Assembly (NCBI GenBank): GCA_001724265.1
Contig: MEDY01000282.1
Coordinates: 1 to 43,630, forward strand
Direction: 5' to 3'
From: Rhizaria sp. SCN 62-66
Taxonomy: Eukaryota > Rhizaria, unplaced
DNA length: 43,630 nucleotides
The position numbers and the translations under genes were made by a program. Below are positions 33,902 through 43,630 of the stretch, piece by piece (positions within the stretch are counted from its first letter, which is position 1; every line of letters starts with the position of its first letter). Under the pieces are notes generated by a model. The model worked only from the letters and a program-made list of their open reading frames with translations, searched no databases and was not told the DNA's origin.

Positions 33902-34373
33902 TGGAAGATGAATTGAAAGAGGATCAAGTTGAAAGTGAGATTCTGAAGATGGGCAACACGTCGTAACAAAGACTTGACCTATTGAATGAGGATATACGAT
34001 AATTGTAGTCTTCTGACTTAAAATATATGTTTAGTGACTTTTTACCATACAGATTATAATTGGATTTGACATTTTTAACTCGATGACTCATTAGTCTATG
34101 AAGAAACCCTCTGAAATATTAAGTTCATCGCGTTTGTGGTAGATCAGTGTTGCGATCGGACTTCTCATTCGGGCGTGGTTTGCTCCAAGTTCAAAAGCCT
34201 GATGAGATATATTTAGTCGTCCATCTGTTGTGCCATTAACGCTTTAGTATATTTCGCTTAATTTTGACTTAATTTTTTTAATAAGGCTCCCAGAATCATC
34301 TGTGTGTCATCTCATATCTTTTCTTTTCTCTTGCCCCCTCCTTCGCTCCTTCGGCATCGACAAAGACTTTAAA
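33902..34373. other. Intergenic spacer
   Basis: The AT-rich spacer holds the 3' untranslated region of the giant gene and a T/C-rich leader (34300-34360) before the Mpo1-like gene. Nothing else is recognisable. Confidence 0.6.
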
Positions 34374-35194
34374 ATGAGAAAGGTTGATCGGTAAGTTACA
34401 CGCTAAGAGATTTCATCAAATGTGGCTGTACGGTAGAGCTGAATATATAGCTTATGCACTCTATTATCTCCATCCCGTATTTTCTTCTTCAGAGATGAGG
34501 TTCTTCTGGAACAGCTCAGCTTCTACGGCGCCTACCACAGCAAGAAGTGGAACCAAAGTACGTCATCTTATCATTGAAAATCTAACATTCCTTTGATGAA
34601 CATGATCTCGACGCCCACTTTGTCTTACTCTACTTGCCCTTGCTTTCTTTCCACCTCATAGTCATCCACATCGTGTTCGTCCCACTGATTCTGTGGGCGT
34701 CCTTCATTTGGGTTGGCGCGAGTGGCCCGCTCTTCACGATGCCCAAGCTTTCCTTCCTGCCTGCAATCATTGCCGACAACCTCGTCCCCAACGTAGGCTT
34801 CTTTGTCATGCTCTATTACGTGGCGTACTACCTCTACCTGGGCGACTACCCTGTCGCAGTGCCCTACAGCTGCGTCATCATCGCGCTCTTCCTCGACGCC
34901 AATGCACACCTGCGCGACTACGGCGCCACGGCCCACTGGCACGCGCTCATCGCGCAGGCCGTCGGGTGGTACGTCCAGGTTGCCGTGGGCCACAACATGA
35001 TTGAGAAGCGGAAGCCGGCGCTGCTGGACTCGCTGTTCGACGCGATCGTGATGGCGCCGCTCTTCACCTTCTACGAGATCCTCTTCATGTGCGGCTTCCG
35101 CAAGGACTTCAAGAAGAAGCTCGACACTCGCGTCGGCAACAAGATTGTCGCCATGAACCGCGCGCAGCGCGAGAAGGCCGCTGGCGCAGCTTAA
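34374..35194 (+). CDS. MPO1: Mpo1/DUF962 (YGL010w-like) membrane 2-hydroxy fatty acid dioxygenase
   Basis: Three exons join in phase: 34374-34390, 34493-34557 and 34662-35194 (TAA), 204 residues. Introns begin GTAAGT and GTACGT. The protein has the DUF962 signature: LSFYGAYHSKKWNQ, then IHIVFVPLILW across the exon 2/3 junction (His, Asn and His as in yeast Mpo1), several hydrophobic membrane helices, and the C-terminal block VAVGHNMIEKRKPALLDSLF followed by APLFTFYEILF. In yeast, Mpo1 is an endoplasmic reticulum enzyme that uses iron to shorten 2-hydroxy fatty acids by one carbon during phytosphingosine breakdown; the same role is inferred here. Length matches the family (about 175-210). The first exon is very short (MRKVDR), so the exact start is less certain than the rest. 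AATAAA at 35205 probably directs polyadenylation. Confidence 0.9.
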
Positions 35195-35501
35195 GCGAAC
35201 ACAAAATAAATTCGAGAGAGTCGTATAATGATTTGTGCTCTCTGACTAGTTGTGTTATGCAGCTCTAATATTGACTCAAAATACTTAATAAACTCGTTTA
35301 TATTTCCCTTTTTCAATTCTTGTACTTTGTTGTTTTGTATTGAATAGTCGATCATAATCTCTTATCGTCTTCGTTTTATCTTGAATCGTCTGATCTCACT
35401 TGCTGTTGTTTTTGAATATCGTTTTCAAATTAGCTTCTCAATCTATCACCACTGCATACACTATTGCTTGTTTGTTCTTATTTATACTTGCACTGCGGGT
35501 T
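35195..35501. terminator. Convergent 3'-end region
   Basis: About 300 bp of AT-rich sequence separates the stops of the Mpo1-like gene (plus) and the homeodomain gene (minus), so both 3' untranslated regions must fit here. AATAAA for the plus-strand gene occurs at 35205-35210 and again near 35287. I see no gene. Confidence 0.6.
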
Positions 35502-38500
35502 TCAGAGCGGCCCCATGTACGCGTCCTCGCTGACCTGCGCGACGGCGGAACGCATGACCCGCGCGTCCTGCTCCGACAGCGAGCGGAACGGCAGCAGCGT
35601 GATGCCGAGCGTCTTGAGCCACGGCGCGTAAAGCCGCTTGCGCGTGTTGCTAAACCAGTTGTGAACCTGGCGGAAGGAGAGGTCGAGCTTCTGCGCCATC
35701 TCCTGCTTCTGCCGCGCGTTCGGGTACGGCATCGCCAGCGAGGCCTTGAACCACCGCCGCAGCCCCAGCACGGCCTGCAGCGGCAGCTTGGACCGCCGGC
35801 GCACGCCGTCGCCGCCCGCGCCGAGCCCCAGGCCTAAGGCGTACTGGCCGCCGTCGTCATCGTCGCCCTCACCGTCGCCGGCGTCCATGCCGTAGCCGTA
35901 GCCGTCGCCGTCACCGTCGCCATCCCCGTCGCCGTCTATGTCGCCACTGTGGCCACCGTGCCCGTGCCCATGGTGGCCGTGGCCGTGGCCGTGGCTGTGG
36001 CCGTGTGCGGGGTGTGCGTGGGACGAGTGGCCGTAGCCGCCTGGCACTGCGTAGCCCGCGCCGTACGCAACCTCATTGCTGCCGTCGTCGTCCTCTTCGT
36101 CACCGTGGGGCTCGCCACCGTGGCCGCCTTCGCCGCCGTAGTAGTAGCCACCGCCCGCGCTGTGGCCGCCGTAGCCGCTGTGACGCGCGCCAGCGCCGTA
36201 GCCACCGCCGTTGCGGCCGTATTGACCGTGACCGTGGCCGTGACCGGGACCGTGACCGGGGCCGTGGCTGTGGGCGCCGTACGCGTAAGGGTGACCGTGG
36301 GCAGGAGGGCCATGGTTGTGGCCGTGGCTATACGCAGCAGGTCCGCTTGCGTACCCATGAGCGTAGCCCTGGCCCTGCGCGTGCGCGAGCGCCTGCTCTT
36401 GTTCCATGCCGGAGTAGTGGCCGGGGGCGCCGTACAGCGCGCCTTCGTAGCCCCCGGCGCCGGTGCTGTTGTTGTTACTGTTGGCAAACACGGCCGCTTC
36501 TTGCTGCAGCTGCTGCTGTTGTTGCGCCATGCGTTGCACCGGGCTGTAGCCGTCGTAGTAGCCGCCGCTATTGGCACGGCTGTCTTCGTCGCCGTTGCTG
36601 TTGTCGTAGCGGCCGGCGCCGCTCTCGCGGCCGCTTGCGCTGCTGGCCGCGTCGCCGTCATTGTCGCTCTCGTCGCCGTTGCCGCCGCGCCGACGCACCT
36701 TGTTGCTCCGCAGCCGCTGTGGTGACGCCGCGTATTCGTTGTGCCGCTGTTGCTGATGTTGCTGCTGCTGTTGCTGCTGCTGAGCGCTGAGGGACAGCTG
36801 CAGCTGCTGCGCCTGTACGCCGCTTGTGCCGCTTGTAGATGCGGCGCCGGCAGCCGCAGCAGCGGCATTTGCGGCGGCCGTGGCAACGGCCGCAAGCTCG
36901 CCCGAGGGCCCGCCGCCGAATATCATGCGCTGCACAGTGGTAGTGCCGTTGTGGGTCACGCCTGCGCCGGGTGTCGCGACTGAGGCGGGCGCACCGCTGC
37001 GGCGCGCAGAACCGGGCTGAAACCCAGCTCCTGTGGTGGCACCAGCGTTGCCGGCACTGCTGCCAGGACCGCCCCAAGGTCCCGGCGCGTGGTGACCCGC
37101 GTTGAAGCTGTAGCCGCTGTGGTTTGGACCGTGACTGTAGCCATGGCTGTGGGTGTAGCCACCATGCTGGTGCTGGTGCTGCGGATGACGCGGAGCTGGG
37201 ACTCTCCGCGTGCCGGCCTGGCCGTGCTGCGTTTTGCCGCCGCCGTAGCGTGCGTCGTCGTCGACGCGCCCGTCGTCGTCGTCCTCGTCCCCGCCGTGGC
37301 TGCCGGAGTCGCCCGCGCCGCCGTCGCGCCGCGTCAGCGAAGCGTAGTCGCGCCGCGGCGCCGCGCCCACGCTGCTGCGCGTTACGCGCGCGCCCGGCGT
37401 CGACGTTGACGAAATGCCGGCAGCTGCGCCTGCAGCGGTTGCGTGCACGGAGCCAGTGCCCGCGGCGGGCGCCGTCTCCAGTGCGGGATTCTCAGTGAGG
37501 CCGGCGTTTGCGCTTACAGCGCGCGCGGCAGCCACCGCGGCCGCTGCAGCTGCGGCCGCAGGAGAGCGGTTGGCGCGCGTGTTTAGCCCCAACGCGTCCG
37601 CCGCCGCGTGACCGTGGCCGTGACCGTGGTTATGAGCAAAGCTTGCGGTGACACTAAGCCCGGCGGCAGTTGCCATTGCGGCTGACGCAGCGGCGGCTGC
37701 AGCGGCAGAATAGCTGTTGTTGCCCGCAAAGCCGACTGCAGCAGCGGTGGCAAAGCTGGCACGTCCGCCTGCGTTGGAGTCAGTGTTCATATTCCCAGTA
37801 TGACAAAGCACGCCGCTGCTCCCTCCGAAGCCGCCACTGCTCGCTGTAAAGCCGTTGCCGCCGTAGCTACCGCTGTGGCCGCCTGCGGAGACACCGCTGC
37901 TACTGTGGGCGTAGAACGAGAAGCTGTCACCACGCGTGCCGCCACGGCTGCCGCCAAAGCTGCTTGCGCTAAAGCCGAAGCCGTAGCCGTAAGCGTGACC
38001 GTGGCCGTGCGCGGGGGGCGCTGCGCCGAAACTGTGGCTGTTGCTGTTGCTGTTGGCCAGCGCGCTGGGGATTGCGCCGAGTGCCGCGAAGCCGGCGCCG
38101 CTGTGCTGCAGTGGGAAGCTCCAGGGCGCGCCGCCAGGGCCCGGGAACAGGCCCGCTGCTGAGAGTCCGGTTGACTGCGCGTGCGCGCCGCCGCCGTGGC
38201 CTGCAGGCGCCGGGCCGCCCAGGGAGAAGCTTGCCGCGGCCGAGGCTACGCCGGAGCCGTGCTGACTCTGACCCTGGCCTTGCTGCTGCTGGTGCTGATG
38301 CTGATGCTGATGTTGATCTTGTGCTGCAGAACCACCGCCCGCGGCAGCAGACCTTGAGCTGCTGTTAGGCAGCGTGCCAGTGTGTGTTACAACGCCTGCG
38401 TTCGCAGACGCAGTTATCGCAACAGCATTGATGCTCGCTCTTGCTTCGGCTGCCGGCGGCAACGCTGCGGACGGCTCAGCGCCCGCGCGTCTTGCCGCGC

Positions 38501-40777
38501 CAGCGCTGCCGCTACTGCTGACGCTGCTATCGTTGCCGCCGGGGCCGTTGCTCCCATCGCGCACAGTGCTGCGGAACGATGTAACCGCGAATCCCACGAT
38601 GGGCAACCCCGCGCCTGCGTTGAACGAGCCCATCCCAAGCCCCTGTGCAAGCCCTGAGGCCGGCGCGACCAGCCCCAGAGGCAGCGGCAGCCCGAAGGAG
38701 TCGCCTGCGCCTCCACTGACACCGCTGTTCAGCGCAGCGCCGCCCACGGGCGCGCGCAACAGGTCCATCGCCGCCGCGCTCGCGCTGCCGCCACGGCCCG
38801 GCGCCGCCGCCGCCACGGCCTGCGGGCCCGCGGCGGCAACGGCGGCAACAGCGCTCAGCGCGGCGCTGTTGAGGCGCGCAGACATAGAACCCGCGGCAGG
38901 GAGCGCGAAGGACGCCGCCGCGGAGCCGCCGGCCGAAAGCGGCGCAGGCAGCATGCCGGCCCCGCGTGCGCCGCCGCGCTGCCCCACGCCAGCCCCCTCG
39001 CCGGCGCCGGCAACGTTGGCGCGGTGTGCGCCCTGTGTGGCGGAGTTGGGCGGCGCGGGCAGCGCAAAAGCGCCCGAAAGCGCACCGCTGAGCCCACCGC
39101 TGGGCGCGCCGGAGGGCACACGCTTCGGTGGCGGCGCCTCGATGCTTGTGCCCGCGGCGCTGCCGGCCCCAGCGCCCGCGCTACTGGCAGTGCTCGGGAG
39201 TGCGCCTGCGTACTGCGCCTGCTGCTGGTGATACTGCTGCTGCTGGTGCTGGTGGGTGTATGCGCCGTGGCCGGGTGCGTACCGCAGCCCAGGGCCTTGC
39301 GCTGCGGAGTGCACACCGGGTCGCTGTCCCGAGGACGGCGGCGCGCTAAAGCCCGAGGGAGGCGCCAGCGGCGGCGCGCCGTGGCCGTGGCCGTGGCCGT
39401 TGTTGCTGCCGGGGCCGCCAGCGTGCGCGCCGGCAGTGTGTGCGCCGCCAGCAAGAGCGCCAGCGCCGGAGCGGCGCGCGCGCGGGAAGGGGCAGGGCTG
39501 CAGCAGCGCAGCGGCCGCAAGCGCTGTGGCGGCAACGTCACGCTCGTGCACTGCCTTGCTCTCAGCCGTTGCTGCCGCCGCTGCCGCGTTCGCAGCCGCG
39601 TCAGCAGCCGCGTCGCAGTCGCCGTTGCTGTCCTCGCTTGCGCGACCCCGCAGAGAGACGCTGCCGGAGCCGCGGTCGCAGTCGCTACCGCTGTCGCTGC
39701 CTCGGCTGCGGTCGCGGTCCCGGTCACTCAAGGCGCCCGCGACAGACTCGTCGTTGGCCCCCGAGGCCGCGTCGCTGTCGTCTAGCACGGTCACGACGCC
39801 CGCGCCCACGGCCGACACGGCGGCGGCGCCAGCGGCGGCGGCATGCGCGGCCTTGCTGCCGGCAGCGACGGGCGCGACGGAGGCAGCGCGCGCGGCGGAG
39901 GAGCGGCGCCGTGCGGCCAGGCCCGGACTGCCAGCGGCGGAGTGAGCAGCCACAGCACTGCCCGTGTCGCCCGTGATGCTGCTCGCAGCGGCGGTGTACA
40001 TGCCATGCGAGCGCGTGTACACGTCGAACGGCGCGATCTGCGGCGCTGAGACATCGGCGCCAGGGCCCGCGGGCAATGTGCGGGTAGATTCGGAGGCGGG
40101 CGGCGTGGTGGAGGGCGGGGCCGAGCCGCCTGTGCCGCTGTTGGTGACCGTGAGCGGTGATGGCACCACGGCATATGACCGGGCGGCGCGCGGAGACGCT
40201 GCCGAGGCGGCGGCGGCCACAGCGGCTGCCATAGCGCGCGCAGCCGAGGGCGAGCGCGCAATGCTTGGGGGCGCGGCCAGACCCAATCCCAGCCCAGATG
40301 AGAGCGTGAGCGGGAACCCGGCGGCCACGGGCGGCGCGGGGGCTGCGGTGTGAGAGGAGGGGGGCGAGTCGTCGCCAGCAAAGCCGGCGCTGGGGCCTGT
40401 TTCGAGGGCGAAAACGCGCGTGTTTTGCCGTCGCTGCGCGCTAAATGAACTATTTGCGCCGGGGGTTGCAGCTGCGGTTGAAGCGACTCCGTTTGAAAGC
40501 GCAGCGACGGAGGCGCGAGCTGATGTGAGGAGCTCGTGCCGAGCGAGACCCGCGTCTCGCTCAAGGCCTGTCATCTGAGAAATCAAAGGGATTTCACAAT
40601 TATAATAAGGATGGTAAATTAGTTTTGTTTTGAATCTTACAACCGTTAAGTTTTCCAACTTAAAGACGGATAAACATTGCAGGAATTCCATTGATAGAAA
40701 GGAGGAAAGTGATGTGATGCGAGGTCGGGCGAGCCAGGAATACGAACCTTTTCAGACAGAAGCGTGGTTGTGTCCAT
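35502..40777 (-). CDS. TALE-class homeodomain transcription factor with a 1,600-residue low-complexity N-terminus
   Basis: Two exons are proposed on the minus strand: 40777-40748 (MDTTTLLSEK) and 40574-35502 (TGA), 1,700 residues. The intron starts GTTCGT and ends TTTCTCAG just before an ATG. If the first exon is wrong, translation could start at 40574. Residues about 1602-1662 (35801-35619) form a homeodomain with the three-residue loop extension of the TALE class: RRWFKASLAMPYPNARQKQ, then LSFRQVHNWFSNTRKRL. Trp48, Phe49, Asn51 and Arg53 of the recognition helix are present. TALE proteins bind TGAC-type sites and often heterodimerise; in algae they control mating and the diploid programme. 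No KNOX, BELL or other partner domain is visible. The rest is Ala, His-Gly, Gln, Asn/Ser and Tyr/Gly-rich, with a Gly-Asp repeat (35901-35942) just before the homeodomain. The nuclear location is inferred. Confidence 0.88.
35901..35942. repeat. GTCGCC-type hexamer repeat encoding Gly-Asp
   Basis: Read on the minus strand this gives a DIDGDGDGDGDGDG stretch directly N-terminal to the homeodomain. A similar Gly-Asp run occurs in the next gene near 43058-43095. Confidence 0.8.
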
Positions 40778-41160
40778 ATGAATAAATAATTAGATACTCT
40801 GTTTTTTCCTGCTCTAAGTTAATCACTTTAAGAGATCACACTCACTTAGACTTTCTCAGTACTCCAGGCAGAGAGCGCAAAGAGGCCGCCCCACTGCTCA
40901 CCACATCTTCCCGTCCGCGAATGCCACATCAACAAACTCGAGCTCACAGTCATCAACTAGAGAACAAAAACGAGCATCCTGTGAGGAAATAATCTAGTGT
41001 ATAGCGATTTAGAAGCGGGTAACCGCATAGTTTACGTGTAAAAACAAAACAATTAAAATCCAAAGCTATGTGCAAATAAAATCAAATAATCAACTTGTTT
41101 AACGGTTGTAAGTCTTGGCAAGCCACGAATGCGGCTTAACTTCGTTCCAGTCTCACGCGC
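40778..41160. promoter_or_regulatory. Intergenic spacer, probable promoter of the homeodomain gene
   Basis: This 383-bp AT-rich spacer lies upstream of the minus-strand homeodomain gene and downstream of the next minus-strand gene. Its right half should be the 3' untranslated region of that gene. I see no definite core promoter motif. Confidence 0.5.
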
Positions 41161-42713
41161 TCACTCCTTAAAGCTCAGACTGGGCATCGCAATGGCGCTC
41201 ACGCGGCGCTTCACGCCGCCAAGGCCCGCGCCCGCGTTGCCGCCCTTGCGGAGGCCCTCCGACTCGGCCTCAGCGGCCGCCACGGCCGCGGCGGCTGCGA
41301 TGGAGTCCGCGGCGGCGGGCGACGGCACTTGCTGCAGCGTCGCGGGTGACGGCACCGACGGAGGCATCGAAGCAGCAGCAGCAGCAGCAGCAGCGGCGGC
41401 AGCACTGGAGCTGGCACCGGCAGGGGCGGCGGGCGACTTGAAGTGCGCGCGCGACGAGAGCGATTGAGACTGTGATATCGCATGTCCCTGTGCCAGCGCC
41501 AGCGCAGGCGTCTGTGCGTGCGCGTGGAGGCGCACGGCCTTGCTGCCCGGCAGCGGCCCGTGCTGCGGCGTCTCGAACCGCGCCAGAGCCGCAGTCGCAC
41601 TCGTGGCAGTCGAGGGGTTGAGGCCGGTCAGCGACTGCGTCGTCATTGACGGCAACGCAGAGAGCGAGAGCGACGACGACAGCGAGGGCACCTGCAGTGA
41701 CGATGGTGTCGACGCCGACACGGACTCGCTCTCGGGGCACGCGGCGGCCTCGGCGGCGGCCGCGGCCGCGGCCGCGGCGGCGAAGTGCGTGCCCAGAACC
41801 GCGCCCGCGGCGGGCGCTGGCAGCGGCAGCGACATCGGCGCCGCGGAAGCGCTGCCACTCGCGCTCACACTGCGGCCCAGCGCCTCGGCCTCGGCCTCGG
41901 CGGCAGCGGTGGCCATGGCGGCCGCGGCCGCGGCGGCAGCAGTCTCCGCGGCCGCGGCCGCCGCTGCGGCGATCGCGGCCGTCTCGCGCACCCGGGTCGC
42001 GGCGGCTTCGGTGCGCGCGGCGGCGGCGGCCGCAGCCGCGGCGAGCTCGGCCTCGATCTTGTCGGCCTTGGCCCTGCGCCGCGCGGCGCTGTCTGCCGCC
42101 GTGGCGGGGTCCGCGTACGAGCGCTTCGTGGTGTAGATCGACGGGAACTCGGTCAGGTCCTCGCTCGCGCTGCGGTACTTGCGCCGCGGCAGCGCGGCCG
42201 CCACAGGCGCCGGCGGCGCGGCCGCGGCCGGGGTCGGGGCGGCGCGGGCAGCCCCAGTCGCAGTCGCGGGGGTAGGCGCGGGGGCGGCCACTGGGGTGCC
42301 GGGGACGGGCAGCGTATGGCCCGCGAGGAGGATAGAACGGAAGTCCGCGAACGTGGGCTCGGCGCCCGCCTCTAGGGCCTGCTGCTGCTGCTGGAGCTGC
42401 TGCTGCTGCTGGAGCTGCTGCTGCTGCTCGAGCTGCTGCTGCTGCTTCAGCTGCTGCGAGCGCGCGGCGGCGCCCTGGGCCTCCTTGACGGCGCGCGAGC
42501 CGCGCCCGCTCTTGGAGCTGAGTGCCGGCACGGCGAACGCGGCGGGGAAGGGGGCGGGGGCGGGCGCTGCAGACGCGGGCGCCTGCGCATATGCGTGCGC
42601 GTGCATGTGAGTGTGCATGTGGGCGTGCGCGGGAACGCCGACAGGCGGCGGGAGCGACAGCTGCTGCATCGGCATTGGCGGGGTAGAGGGTGGCATCATC
42701 TGCTGCTGTGGCG

Positions 42714-42748
<35 letters not shown>

Positions 42749-43630
42749 ATCTGGGGATACTGACCGTAGGACGCGTACTGAGTGTTGGCGTAGCCATAGC
42801 TCGCTGTCGCTGCCGCAGCTGCCGCAGCATCAGCAGAGTGTCCCTGAGCAGGGGCGTAATCGTGACTGTAGCTTTGACTGTGGCCGTAACCACCCTGCGA
42901 CTGAGAGTGCACCGCCGGAGCATTTGCAATCGCCATCCCATAAGCAGCAGCGGCAGCAGCAGCAGCGGCAGCAGCAGCAGCGGCAGCGGCAGTGGCAGCG
43001 GTGCGAGGACGGCGCGCCGCCTGAGGCTTGCGCGCGCGCTTGACCACAAACTGCACATCATCACCGTCGCCGTCGCCGTCGCCGTCGCCGAAGTCATCGT
43101 AGTCGCCCTCGCCATCGGTCTCAGTCGCAGTCGCAACGTCCGCGCGCGCTTGCTGCGGGTGCAAGAACTCCTGCGCCTGCGCCTGTGTCTGCGCCTGCTC
43201 TGCCGCGCGCGCGGCGGCCGCGGTGGCGTTGGCGGCGGCGAAGAAGGCAGCCAGGTCCGCCGGCGGCGCCACGGACGCCGCGGCGCGCGCCTTCTGCAGC
43301 ACGATGCAAGCCCAGTCCTCGAGCCGCGCGGCGACCGCCGCCGACTGCGCGCGCGCGGGCGCCGACACGAGCGCCGCCGTCGCGCGCCGCGCCGCGTCCA
43401 GTGTGGCGGCCACGGCGGCCACGCGCTCGGGCGCGGGCGCGGGCGCGGGCGCCGCCGTAGCCGTGCGGTCGGCCGCAGCGGCGACGAGCGCGAGCGCCGT
43501 GGCCGTGGCGGCGGCCTCGGAGCCGGGGACGGCGACGCCCGCGGCGACGGCGGCCAGCGCGTCCTCGGCGGGCGCGGGCGGCACGGCCGCGAACAGCGGC
43601 GGCGCCGCGCGCATCAGCCGCAGCTGCTGC
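41161..43630 (-). CDS. Unrecognised Ala/Gln-rich protein, C-terminal part (5' end beyond right edge)
   Basis: The minus-strand frame enters from the right edge in phase (QQLRL before the first Met at 43614) and ends with TGA at 41161-41163, at least 822 codons. I do not recognise a family. Visible parts: an Ala-rich helical region near the edge containing LEDWACIVLQKARA, a Gly-Asp acidic run followed by VQFVVKRARKPQ (possible nuclear localisation signal), a poly-Ala run, a Tyr/Gln/Ser-rich prion-like region, an eleven-Gln tract, a Gln/Leu coiled-coil-like region (42379-42452), a charged helix ARRRAKADKIEAEL with long Ala runs, and a Ser/Pro-rich tail ending RRVSAIAMPSLSFKE. The RRVSA near the end has the form of a basophilic kinase site. 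A nuclear regulatory protein is possible but not shown. Confidence 0.7.
42379..42452. repeat. CTG-rich tract encoding Gln/Leu blocks
   Basis: Runs of four or five Gln broken by Leu, Glu or Lys on the minus strand; a coiled-coil-like Gln heptad pattern. Confidence 0.85.
42715..42747. repeat. (CTG)11 tract encoding polyglutamine on the minus strand
   Basis: Eleven perfect CTG units; pure CAG on the coding strand, so a candidate for recent length change. Confidence 0.9.

Overview
This is nuclear DNA from a microbial eukaryote. The genes carry spliceosomal introns, coding exons are very GC-rich, and introns and spacers are AT-rich. Most proteins have a small recognisable domain attached to hundreds or thousands of residues of Ala, Gln, His-Gly, Asn, Ser or Asp runs. 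The lineage cannot be fixed from the window. The CCR4-type protein has the cysteine module known from plant CCR4 deadenylases, which leans towards an alga or a related protist but does not prove it. Nine of the ten introns I could place begin GTNCGT rather than GTAAGT.

Layout, left to right: (1) 1-4366 minus, N-terminal 1,455 codons of a CCR4-like mRNA deadenylase, with the catalytic domain off the left edge; (2) 5191-9447 plus, a 1,419-codon frame for a multi-pass membrane/coiled-coil protein whose only internal stops are six TAG codons; (3) a 1.5-kb AT-rich spacer; (4) 10962-15606 plus, a 1,472-residue protein with a Ski/Sno/Dac-like N-terminal domain and an alanine/leucine repeat solenoid; (5) a T-rich spacer, then 17272-20994 plus, a neurochondrin-like helical-repeat protein; (6) 21400-23427 plus, a five-exon hydroxylysine-kinase-family phosphotransferase; (7) 23944-33901 plus, a 3,183-residue protein with the same Ski/Dac-like domain as (4) plus AT-hooks; (8) 34374-35194 plus, a three-exon Mpo1/DUF962 membrane dioxygenase; (9) 35502-40777 minus, a 1,700-residue TALE homeodomain protein; (10) 41161 to the right edge, minus, the C-terminal part of an unrecognised low-complexity protein.

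At least three genes look nuclear and regulatory (the TALE homeodomain protein and the two Ski/Dac-like paralogues), and a fourth acts on mRNA poly(A) tails. The kinase, the Mpo1 homologue and the neurochondrin-like protein look like unrelated household genes. Nothing suggests an operon, virus, transposon or CRISPR array. The observations most worth following are the TAG-only frame, the two giant Ski/Dac-like paralogues, and the GTNCGT donor consensus.
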